A stretch of 64,000 bases of DNA from the NCBI GenBank assembly GCA_959347315.1, contig OY365810.1, positions 29,254,924 through 29,318,923 on the forward strand, in the 5' to 3' direction. Below, in pieces: positions 44,101 through 55,830 of this stretch. The position numbers and the translations under genes were made by a program. How positions within the stretch are numbered: the first letter of the stretch is position 1; each line of letters opens with the position of its first letter. This stretch comes from Bimastos eiseni (Eukaryota; Annelida; Clitellata; Crassiclitellata; Lumbricidae). The notes under the pieces were generated by a model, which made no database searches, was not told the DNA's origin, and saw only the letters and a program-made list of their open reading frames with translations.

Positions 44101-47100
44101 TACTGAGGGGAAGTTGAAAGTCTGGGTAACAGAAAGCGGTGAAGTTCGAGTGAGTAACCGGTTGATTCATTAGGTTACTGCTTGCATTAGCAGCTGAATT
44201 TCTTCAGCAGTAGAGAGACTTTTGCATAATCCTTCAAAACTTAACAGAATTGCATTGCATGGCTTTTGCAGTTGGTGCATGGGAAAGGAGAGCATGCCCA
44301 GTGCTGCCTGATAGCGGTCTGCGACCGGGGGATGAGGAACTCTCTCTGTGCAGCGAAGAGAACAGCGACTCTGAACTTCGATTGTAGGGTGACAAAGTTC
44401 CCACAAGTAAAGGGAGCCAGGCTTTCAAGAAATGTCGGTCGAAATAATATATTATTACTTGCAATCTATGTAGTTATCAAGTACCATAATATCATCGAAT
44501 CTGCTTTAAACTTTGTTTCCTTTCTAACAATTGGATATAGGTCTTCGTCTGACATTACTGGCAACTTTTGGGTCTTTGACATGACTTGTGGCTGCTTGTA
44601 AATGATAATGATTGTAATCAAAAATTTATTTAGCACCACTTTGTATTGAAATTCAGAAGAAGCACAAGCCTCACAGTTAAGTGATGCTGTACAAAAAGTT
44701 AAGTTTATGATTACATGATTGTTACTGGGTAATATTACATAGTTTGTGCACTGAGTGTGCATTGTTTTACTTGTTGTGTGTAGCGTGATTTGGTTGGGCA
44801 TTATGGTGACGTGTACTGCTGTCGTTTCTTCCCATCTGGAATTGTGATTCTGAGCGGAGGAGCAGACACTCAGCTGAGGATCTGGTCAGCAGAAGATGGT
44901 CAATGTGCAGCAACCCTAGCTGGACACAAAGCTGGTCAGTAGATAATATATGCTTTTCAAGCCTATCAACTTCTAAGTTATAAAAGGCATGCAAAATAAA
45001 TTATAGAGTTCTTCACGCAGTCTTTGACAGAGGTTTCAATAGTCTTCATAAAGGACCTCTACTACACAGAAAACAAAAGCATTGAAATTTATTATATTTA
45101 TGATGAAAAACAGAATAATAAGTATATTTGCCAAAATTGCTCTGTGGTATTTTATTCAGTTAGCATAATAGAATTTTTCTGTTATACAGTTCTAGCAAGC
45201 ATTTTAGTTACCTCATTTTATGGTTTTCAAAAGTTGAGACAAAGCCACAGGCATCAGATGTTGAAGTTAACTGTGCCAGCGACCTTGTCTTGTTTCTTAA
45301 AGGGATCCTGGATTTGGCGATAGTTGAAAGAGGTCGTAATGTGGTGTCAGTCTCACGTGACGGAACAGCAAAGCTATGGGATTGTGGTCGTTCTTCATGC
45401 TTGATTACGTTTGATGACGTCGAAGGAGGCGTCATCAACGGCTGCCATATAGGAATGCCCTCGAGTGACTGTCATCTTGGACACCCAGATGTACCTCCAG
45501 GTGATAGCTGTTGACAGTGTTTCTTATTGGCTTCAGATTTCTCCTTTGATACTTTTAGTGTTGCTATTCCAGATGTTTTCTTTCACTTTCATTGGCCCTT
45601 TTTTTATCTTGTATGATCATTTCTACCTATGTTTATGAAAGCAATGATAATAACGGCTTCATCTGCCTCCACCCCGATCCTTACCTTTGTCAGTACTGAC
45701 TTCTGGTGTGCCCTCTATGCTGGCCTCCTATCTGGTCAACTGTGGTGCTCGAGTTGGATGTTGTATTCTACTATCCGTCTTATTCCTAGATTTGGCCATA
45801 TCTCTAGATAGATGTGTGATGATAAAATAATAATGACAACTTTTATGGTGCCATAACATGGCCATACCGCTACAAACAACTTGTGATGTTCTTCACTGGC
45901 TCCCCTCTAAACAGTGGATCATGTATAGACTAGTTGCCCTAGTCTGACATTGCCTACTAGGTCTCACTATTGCCTATCTTCACAAGCTAGTTAGCCCTTT
46001 CCTTAGTGATAGGGGCTCTCGATCCTTTCGCTCTTCTAATCAGGGTCTTCTCGTCGTTCCTTTTGCCCATACCTCCACTGGGCAGAGCCGTGATCTCTCG
46101 GTGGTCGGCCCTCAACTGGAATGGCCTCCCTCTTCCAGGACCTTCGTTGTCTCTTATGTTCTTTTCTCACCTTAAGACTTCTTAGTCATGCTGGAATTGG
46201 GTGCACTGCTGAGTAGTTTTGTTCAGGGCATTATATAAATGCTCCATACGAATAACTGATAGAATAAGTGATTATGTGTCTGATACGTATTTCTTTTATT
46301 TAAAGGGGAAAGAGAAATACTAACAGAAGGCAAACTACTTCTACTTGCCTGTGAGAATAAATCGCTCAAGGCCTATGGGCTTCATAGCAGAAAGAAGGCA
46401 AGTCTTTCATTGATAAAACCATTCCTGGATTCTCTTTATTTTACATTAATGAGAACATTGGATGCGCATAACCTAACGTATCATCGCAATCATCTCATGA
46501 ATGATCACTCACTGAAATTTGTGCGTGAGGGAGCAGAACAATAAATTTAGATGTTCCACTAGAGCACAATTACCTCTGTCCCATGATGCCTTTGGTCTCG
46601 TATTTGTAATTGGTCCTCTGTCCCATGCTATCCTTCTTGCTCAGATTATTCAGTGGCATTTCCTTGTTTCAAGTTCTGCAGGTGATTTGGTTTGTGTGGT
46701 GGTCATATTTTATTCATTCCTTTACATCAAAGACTTGTATAGCACCTTCAAGGCTACTACTCCCAACACCAGCACTGCTAATTTAAAAATATTATCAGAA
46801 GGCGGAAAATGTTGGGTAAACTTTCTTTCTGATATGATACAGTGTATTGTCAATGTGATAAAACTCTGCTTCTAGTTGCTGTTGAATAAAATCTGCAGCT
46901 CTACATTCATTTTGTGTGGCATGGTGGCCGATTGGTTAGAGCGGTCAGCCCGTAATGCTCAGTGTGCGCTGAGTGAGCGGATTCGACCCTCATCCGAGGA
47001 GTTACTTGCGTAGGGACCTTGAGCAAGTCCTTCGCACACAATTGCTCTGCAGTACAACTGCAATTGTGCCGTCAAGGTGTGTGCACTTCTGAGCAAAAAA

Positions 47101-48583
47101 TGTTGGAAGAGGGACAATATCAAATTTCAGAATAAATAAATAAAACTAAATTTATGCTTATATTGCTTGTGTGTAGGTGTTTAGCAGTTCCTGCTCAGGA
47201 CCTGTTAACTGCTGTACATTTCTGTCTGATCATCTGGTCATATGTGGGACAGATGATTCACATGTCAACGTTATTGATACACGTAACACAAAGTAAGTGT
47301 GCCAAATGCTATGTAGCATCTGCACAAACACTTGATTAAATGGATTATTGGTTGCCTAGAATACAGTGGCAAACCAGTAAAGAATTGAGCATCTTGATAT
47401 AACATTAGGAGATATATCTTGCTATGACATAGTGGGGATGGCACTTTGCCAAAGAATTCTTAACCATCTGACAAAGTTATTTTGTATTAACATTATGAAG
47501 GCAGTTGCAGACATGAAGGCAACAGGAAACAAGTCCATGTGCAAAACTTTAGCAAATGTTGGCACACAGGTATAGAAATGAAATAATGTACAAATGAATG
47601 TAGGTAATTGAGCTCCAAACAATTTGATTAATATGGCTAATGGGTTGAACCAGAATGAGGGGATGATCTGTGTTTATATCTTACTTATGATATTGTGTGC
47701 AGTCTTAATTGCCCAATCCACTTACTGTTTTCTTTCACCAAGTATCTATTCAGCTGTGACTCAGTTATTCATTGAAAAGTGGCATTGTTGAATTCAATGC
47801 ATAAATTCAATGTAACCACAAGTAAGATTTTATTTAAGTGCATAGCTTTTGTGCTTTCAACTAAGTTTCTGATGTTTGGTTTTCAAGTTCATTTTTAGCA
47901 TCATTTGACGAAACTCGGTCAGCCATTCTGTCCTTGCAGCCATACAAAGAAGGCTGTTTCATATCAACAGGTAAGTTATGTGAGCACTTTCATGATGTAG
48001 CACTGCACATGTGTACACACATTAACATAGCACATTTCAAGCACGGTCATGACATGACTTTTCAGTTTTGTTGCAGAGGTGCTGTGCAACAGAGCAATTC
48101 TGATCTGATTAAGAACAGGTTTATATCAGTCCAGTGGTGACTTAGACTCAAATAGAGTACTGCACATACTTCTGCTCAAGTACGTAAACGCATAATATTC
48201 AGGAATTTATGTGGTTAACTACTGCCAATGGGTATGAAATTTTTTTATGATTAAATAGTGCATTCATCTGCAGTAACATCTTTTATAATACCATCTTTTA
48301 TAATACCCTTGCAAATTGGCATGCCTCTGACCCATTTTCTTAGCATCATCTGTGCCAGGCAACTTGCTTCCTCAAATGATCTAATGGAAGCTTTGTATTT
48401 CATTTTGTTTGTATTTCAGGTGATGGGTCCTGTTACTTTCTAGACAAAAATCTTAAAAGTGGTCTGGAGCTCACTGGATCCGACTGTGATCCATTGTACA
48501 GAGTAGTCACAGATGGGCGTTCAATCTATACTTGCTGCCGCGATGGCGCTATTCGAAGATACCACATGCAGGGCGTTCTGTAG
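41145..48583 (+). CDS. PAAF1: PAAF1, proteasomal ATPase-associated factor 1, 11 exons
   Basis: A WD40-repeat protein that in mammals binds proteasomal ATPases and can limit 19S-20S association. Exons: 41145-41212, 41421-41461, 42345-42448, 43324-43428, 44054-44149, 44784-44934, 45303-45500, 46306-46397, 47177-47292, 47888-47970, 48420-48583. All phases join, giving 405 residues (human about 392). Signature blocks: GGLGVSCDTEGKLKVW, CCRFFPSGIVILSGGADTQL, DLAIVERGRNVVSVSRDGTA, KLWDCGRSSCL, DGSCYFLDKNL and IYTCCRDGAIRRY. Exon 1 is the least certain: it was chosen because it has a start Met, ends in the required phase 2 and leads into KAWVSF, but its donor (GTTTGA) is weak. Intron 8 starts with GC (AAG|GCAAGT after 46397). 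The gene is tail-to-tail with RPS28. SINE and LINE fragments occupy several introns. Confidence 0.93.
41590..41795 (+). mobile_element. L2/CR1-like LINE 3' end, PAAF1 intron 2
   Basis: A broken frame reads S-V-V-G-P-S-L-W-N-T-L then a tail rich in Leu and Phe, typical of the last ~50 residues of L2/CR1 ORF2. It is followed by the tail GAGCGCTCCTGAGTAGTAGC and CTTGAAGGGATGCTATAGAA. Confidence 0.65.
41829..42066 (-). mobile_element. SINE S1, copy 2 (PAAF1 intron 2)
   Basis: Near full length. The tail side (TTTATTCTGAAATTCTG) is at the left and the tRNA-like head (AACCAATCAGCCACTGTGCC) at the right. It directly follows the LINE fragment at 41590-41795. Confidence 0.85.
42500..42570. repeat. Palindromic repeat, TTAACCCTTTAACGACC family
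   Basis: Left arm TTAACCCTTTAACGACCAGT; the right arm GGTCGTGAAAGGATTAA is partly decayed. PAAF1 intron 3. Confidence 0.7.
42717..42798. repeat. Paired short palindromes in PAAF1 intron 3
   Basis: TTAATAAAGATCAAAATCTT occurs twice about 56 bp apart, each itself a near-perfect palindrome (TAATAAAGAT / ATCTTTATTA). Possibly a small foldback element. Confidence 0.6.
45880..46255 (+). mobile_element. L2/CR1-like LINE fragment, PAAF1 intron 7
   Basis: Broken frames give T-C-D-V-L-H-W-L-P, then G-L-T-I-A-Y-L-H-K-L-V-S-P-F, then R-S-F-R-S-S-N-Q-G-L-L-V-V-P, then S-V-V-G-P-Q-L-E-W, the L2/CR1 C-terminal order. It ends with CATTATATAAATGCTCC, a relative of the tail seen at 41795. Confidence 0.7.
46735..46790 (-). 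mobile_element. LINE 3'-tail fragment, PAAF1 intron 8
   Basis: TATAGCACCTTCAAGGCTACTACTC matches the reverse complement of the tail at 41735-41780. Confidence 0.5.
46916..47147 (+). mobile_element. SINE S1, copy 3, full length (PAAF1 intron 8)
   Basis: The best copy. The tRNA-like head has an A box TGGCCGATTGG (46925-46935) and a B box GGATTCGACCC (46979-46989). The central domain carries GACCTTGAGCAAGTCCTTCG and GCAGTACAACTGCAATTG. The tail is AATAAATAAATAAA. It would be transcribed by RNA polymerase III and mobilised by a LINE. Other copies are at 34454, 41829 and 48884. Confidence 0.88.
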
Positions 48584-48836
48584 CCTATATCATTTAAGTC
48601 TTTCATTAACATAAAGAACAATAGCAAGTTTTGGTTTGAACTTTTCACATCTTTAATAATATTTCAGAAGTTCATATGTGAATTATATGGTCTTGAAAAG
48701 AATATTCTTATGATGATACAGATGTGAAGCGACATCATTTTCTGAAGATTAGCATCACTTGCTGGCTGTTCACAAACACCTGTACAAAACACACATAACA
48801 TACTTCAAAAAACAGATTGTGACACTCCACACAATC

Positions 48837-48842
48837 AATAAA
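48837..48842 (+). terminator. AATAAA poly(A) signal candidate for PAAF1
   Basis: AATAAA 254 bp after the PAAF1 stop, just before SINE copy 4. Confidence 0.6.
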
Positions 48843-48883
48843 TGGTTTTAATTAACAACATACTGAACAACATACTGGCTGGT

Positions 48884-49062
48884 ATTTATTTATTCTGAAA
48901 TTTGATATCGCCCTTCCAACATTTTTTGCTCAGAAATGCACACGCCTCGATGGCGCAATTGCGGTTGTACTGCAGAGCAATTGTGTGCGAAGGACTTGCT
49001 CAAGGTCCCTACACAGTGACGCCTCGAACGAGGTCAAAACCGCACACGGCCACACCGTGGTA
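48884..49062 (-). mobile_element. SINE S1, copy 4, truncated head
   Basis: Shares tail and central domain with the other copies; the tRNA-like head is truncated on the right. It lies between the PAAF1 and RPS28 3' ends. Confidence 0.8.
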
Positions 49063-49072
49063 TAATGATATG

Positions 49073-49125
49073 AAAACTTGATATAGCGCCCCTTCAAGAA
49101 ATCTACTCAAGAGGCGCTCTCTGAG
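49073..49125 (-). mobile_element. LINE 3'-tail fragment
   Basis: ATAGCGCCCCTTCAAGAAAT and CTCAAGAGGCGCTC match the tail family; see 41590-41795. Confidence 0.5.
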
Positions 49126-49573
49126 CTAACAAACATGATGTTAATTGTCATTCAACGACTGTTAAAACAATTATCAAAACAGTGCACAGCAAGCGTTGAA
49201 CCAACCAATGGATACCCCTCAAAAGCTGGTAGATGGCATGAATGTTCAGAGTCTCTGGGCCAAGCTGTGCAGAAGGGGTGACTTATCAGCTACAACTGTC
49301 AAAGTGTAAGGTTGTGGATGGTGTCAGCTGTGTGGACTTCTGCATCACCAAGGGTCAAAGTACATGACATACAAAAACAACCAGTCAGCTTCTTCTTAGT
49401 AAGAACTATCTTTGGGAGCTGTCTGTATTGTACTGATCAGTTGTCACATCATAAACTTGTGAATTAGAATTGAAACTTACATACAAAACCACATCGTACT
49501 ATAAGTTGCATAATGACAATTCATTTCAAAGGCTTTTAAAGTTAGTTACCTTGGCAAAGTGGTTCGTCAAGCT

Positions 49574-51294
<1,721 letters not shown>

Positions 51295-51843
51295 ATTTGA
51301 ACTTTACTTAAACTTTCGTCAGAGACTTCACGCTACGGATAACGCAGAACCCGAAAAGAACAAATTTGAGCTTGTTCAAGATCTTGAAAACGACATGAGT
51401 CCAATTCTGCAGCGCTATTTTTATTATATAGCGCTTAAACTATATATACCAGTCATACCGCACGTGACTTTGGTGCCAAAAAGGCCTAGTAGGAAAGGAA
51501 CGGACAATTTAGCTACTTCAATTAGATAAGAATACAAATTGTTGTGTAAGAGGATTGTGTCTACGTACAAGATTGTGTAAGATGATTATGTCTACTGTGT
51601 AAGAAATCAGTAAATTGACCAAATTCGTAAAAATTCATAGCATCGTTTCATCTTGAAACCTTGGTTAGTAACTGTTTTGGAGTCAGCTGAATGAGGTCTG
51701 GTGACCGTGATACTTGTAACAATCATAAAATTTGAATAGACTTTAGTTTGAATTGAAACAATAATAACTATATATAATTGGCCTATAGCTGATTATGACG
51801 TTCTGCAAGAAAAGTATAGAATTAGTGGTTGACGTTTAAATAA

Positions 51844-51927
51844 CCTGTCTGATCAGGCATTTGAACTATAGCCTGTCTGATAAGGCATTTAAACTATAGC
51901 CTGTCTGATAAGGCATTTAAGCTATAC
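51844..51927. repeat. 28-bp tandem repeat, three units, upstream of RPS28
   Basis: Three head-to-tail units of CCTGTCTGATMAGGCATTTR followed by AACTATAG, with a few substitutions, 550 bp upstream of the RPS28 start codon. Confidence 0.85.
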
Positions 51928-52869
51928 TAATTTTCATTAGATATTAGCGGACTGTATTTTACAGATTTATTATCTTATTGAATGGCTAACAGCTATCTGT
52001 TCAACTTAAACGGACATCAGTTGTTTTTGTTCATTAATTCGATGTAAAACGTGGTGGACCTAAGTGACAGGGCAGTTTCCTCCCTAACTGAGCGTCCTGG
52101 GTGATGACAACCAATGCCAAGCATACATAGGCCTACTTGTATTTAACTTTGAATTGATGTTTGCTTGTTTGTTTGGTGTGCGTGTGTGTAGAGATTTCAT
52201 TAGACATTTGTGTTGAACATTTCCAGATGCAGTTTCAGACGTTTGGTATTTTGTCTTACTATTATCATTCTAGTGCATTAACGATGCTAATTATAAACAT
52301 GTGCTCACAAACTCAACCACAAGCAGCCTACAACATTTTGCTTGTTATAAAATACAACAGGCTTTTGGAATAACATTTCGCAAGGACTTTTGTTAGACCG
52401 ATTAAAATTGGAATTCTCTAGCTGCAGTCTGCATAGTGTTTTCGAGTGAGCATAATAAAAGAATTGTGTTCTCAGTAAAATAACGAGTGTCCGATTTGAC
52501 AATTATTTAGTAATGACGAAATTAAAATGAGCGACATTATCTGATGGAAGGCATGTCTCCTCTATAATACTAACAAATCGATTCATATAATAGTCTTACA
52601 TAAAAGCCAATGAATCAGCCTGTTTAAAAAATAAATTGTAAGATTAGGGTCTACATAAGCTACAATGTCTATAGTTAAACACTGGGAATAGTACGGTCAG
52701 GTAGGATCATTCGCGGTCAAAAGTACAACCCGGGTTTGACCCATGAGGGCATTATTTTGTGTATATCTCAGTGGTCATCTTATTCACAACGACTGTATCT
52801 ATAATATGCAACACAATCTTCACAGTCTCGTCATAGTGATCATTCCCTTGAACACGAATTCTTTGAAAA
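51928..52869. other. Intergenic stretch between RPS28 and the HOIL-1/SHARPIN-like gene
   Basis: No exon recognised on either strand. In particular there is no cysteine-rich RING or IBR coding segment on the minus strand, which matters for the gene at 52870-55830. Confidence 0.5.
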
Positions 52870-55830
52870 TCAAGCACTGGATTCTGTAAGCGTGGTGTCG
52901 ACGTCATCATAATCGTCTTCTGTCAAAACTGGAAACTAAAACAGAAAGACAGATCTTGTTACAAAATGCAAGTGATCAGCAATCTTTCTAATGATACATC
53001 ATGGAAAGGTAGGGCTGCTTACAGTTAAGTGTAATGTAATTATGTAATGAAATTATGTAAAGAAACATTCCAGGATGTGTGAACAAAAAATAAATGTAAA
53101 GTGTGACAAATTAAGCGTAAAGAATGTCTTATGCCAGTCTGACCTCCCTTTCCTGTTGTATCATTTGCAATTCGTGATCTGTGGGTGTGTAGTCAAAGGG
53201 TACGGCATACGTCACCGGCCTGTCCGTGGCACACATCTCACATCCTGGTCGAGTGGGTAGGTTTATGTAGGTGCACACTGAGCATGCCCATCCAACCTGT
53301 AACAAAGAAAATCTTACATGAATCATCAGTATAAGCCTTATATCATGCTCTTAATTATACAAAAGATCATTCATGGGGAATGAATTCATAAAAAGAATAT
53401 GTAACACAGCTTTGCAGCGCATTTCTTATGTTGCAAAATAGTAAATCCAGTCACAACATAAACGTCAAAAGCAGTGCCACATAACATTAGGTCTCCTAAT
53501 GTTATAACACACCTGCTGTACATAAACTGCCTTTTAATAACAAGTATACCTTTCCAGGGCTTGATGATAATCCATGAACTGCGTGAATGTTTTGTGGTCG
53601 GATCCCTGCAGTTGGAGTGAGTGTTGAAACAGGAGGAGTGAATGGAGATGCATTTAACAAAGGAAACGTAGGTAACACTGGAGTTGAAGCCACAGTTAAC
53701 CCATATTGCCGAGAAGACTGCGGCATCAGAGTATCCTCAACTGAAGTTAGCCCACTCAGAGGATCACGGATTCGAAGACCTCGAAAAAAAACCGCTAACA
53801 TTGAATTTTTTCTTCAATTTGATTTCCCAACTAAAATGCTTTGAAATCACTCAATAAACCTACTAGAGTTAACAAACTGACATTTAAACTTGTTTAAATA
53901 ACCTTGCATTACCATACCCATAACCAAGCGTTACATAACTAATCATATGAAATGTTATAGACCTTGTGAATCTGTTGGTGTGATTAGGTAAAGAAACATA
54001 ACGGCTCCACTGAAGTTGACTCCACATTCAGTCATTGTCTCTGCATCGTGAGCCAATCGTCTTCCAACAATCCACTTCTGAAGTTCCGGCAGATAACCAT
54101 GCTTCTGATACATCTACAGCATCACATTTCAAATTACATGTGGCAGCAATTTTATCTTATTCAGACAAACATTGTCAACATGCGCCTTATTACAGTCTCA
54201 TAACTACTACAGTGCCAATGTCAAATGTACAAGGCATCAATGACAGGCTCACAAAAACCAAGAACAACCAGTAGACAAGTCTTTCAAAACAGAGCAGCCT
54301 GTCGTCAATATACAATTCTTAAAAGATAAGTCTTACGTTGTGAATGGAGCGACATAAGCAACTGAATAGATACAAGAGTTGCAACAAATCTTATCAACTG
54401 TTTCGATCTATATTCACGAGTGGTTCTCATTCACGTCTTCATTACTGGTCATCTTCACTGGTCAAACTGAACACTGTTGTTCCTTGTTGGCCTTCCCCTT
54501 GGGTCCTGCGGTGACTAGATTGGGTCCTAAACATTCACATAGCTTCTTGGGTGGCTTCCTAAATCAGCCTCTGTTGCCACATATATGCATTTTGTAACAT
54601 AATCAAACATTCACATAGCGCTCCTCTAAGATATCGACTCTGAGCTAGTAAATGGCATTACTAACAAATATTTTACATCAGTTAGCAACATTTTTTCTTT
54701 AGTTGTGACTTGATTGAGAGCCTTGCTCAGCAAGTTCTTGAAGGAGCACTATATAAATTACTCAGAATGAATGAACTCCTAAAAGATACAATGGTCACAT
54801 AGTTATTCAAACTTGAAGACTTACCACTAAAGAGTGAAGACATAATGGCTACAATGTCATATTTGTTCAGGCGTGAAGACTTACCACTAACTTCAACGTT
54901 TCAATGGTCATCGTTGGTCTAAGCCTCATTGTTATGTGATTTTCAGTTGAAGCCATATCCTTGTTACAAACATGTATTTTGACGCTGCGATAAAAGACAC
55001 CCTTTCATTCATGAACAGGAGAAATTGCTAACAGTCCTTGCAGATAATTTTCACACACCTCCCGGGAGAGAGCAAGCACTGAATGACCCAATGACTCTAA
55101 CAAAAAAACTTAAAGATCTTCTAAATTAAAAATTTTAACAAAAGCATTCTTAATGCCACTGTTGTGCCTTTTGTTAAATGTTACAGTGCCTGTCATAAAT
55201 GCCTCATATCAGCCTAACATTAGCCTAACGTTGTTTAATGATAATTAATTTCCTATTTCACATGTTTATTATGTTACACATTCATTGTCAATTGATTTGA
55301 TTTGGTTGCAATAAAAAAATTAACGTTATCAGGGTAGTTCAACGCTGTTCAAACGGTTTAATGAACATCCACTGAAATTGTTTTCCAAAAAGAGGCAACA
55401 TCTAAAGCATTACACACTACACTTGTTGATTGGAAAGTTACAAGAACGTTGCTATACGCTATCCATGTTAGCTTGCCCTAGTATTTCAGAATGCCTTTCC
55501 AGCAATAACTACACCCATTAACAGAACTGTAATAGAAACACTGCTTTGCCTGATCTCTTGGTCCATCGCCCCAATCTCTGATTTTCTTTCCTGACTGGCA
55601 CGGAATGACAGGTGCATGCTGGCAAGCAACTTTGCCACCGCCATGGCAACACGTTCATCGCCCGATTGAATTGCCTTCTGAAGTCGCTCTGCCAATGTGA
55701 TTGGGGACTGTTCCATAGACAGGCTTCCGTAAATGGGAAGATTTGGTCGACTAGCATAAGGCAATTTGGGTCCTTCTAGTACATCATTCTGGTACAGAAA
55801 ACTGTCTGGATCAGCTTCTGCATGTGTCAT
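52870..55830 (-). CDS. RBCK1/SHARPIN: HOIL-1/SHARPIN family protein (LTM-UBL-NZF) without RING-IBR-RING
   Basis: HOIL-1 (RBCK1) and SHARPIN are LUBAC subunits that join HOIP to make linear ubiquitin chains. Minus-strand exons: 55528-55830, 54885-54959, 53963-54113, 53550-53779, 53144-53296, about 52870-52935; roughly 325 residues. Residues 46-77 form a LUBAC-tethering-motif-like helix ([20 protein letters not shown]). A UBL follows ([18 protein letters not shown], then [17 protein letters not shown]). An NZF zinc finger at about 254-275 ([20 protein letters not shown]) has all four Cys and the ubiquitin-contacting T-Y pair, followed by a HOIL-1-like linker ([19 protein letters not shown]). 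The last exon adds a short tail and stop. HOIL-1 has a ~200-residue RBR here; none is visible, so the architecture is SHARPIN-like. Least certain: the exon 1 donor (55527, weak GTTCTG; chosen by homology), the last-exon frame, and the start Met, which lies 3 nt inside an acceptor and implies an upstream 5' UTR exon. Confidence 0.85.
54605..54780 (-). mobile_element. LINE 3'-tail related fragment in intron
   Basis: TTCACATAGCGCTCCTCTAAGATATC near 54610 and GCACTATATAAATTACTCAG near 54750 resemble the L2-like tail family in opposite orientations. It lies in an intron of the HOIL-1/SHARPIN-like gene. Confidence 0.35.

Noticed and set aside
44170..44801. Plus- and minus-strand frames between PAAF1 exons 5 and 6
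   Set aside because: They lie in PAAF1 intron 5 with no homology; the PAAF1 exons on both sides join in phase without them.
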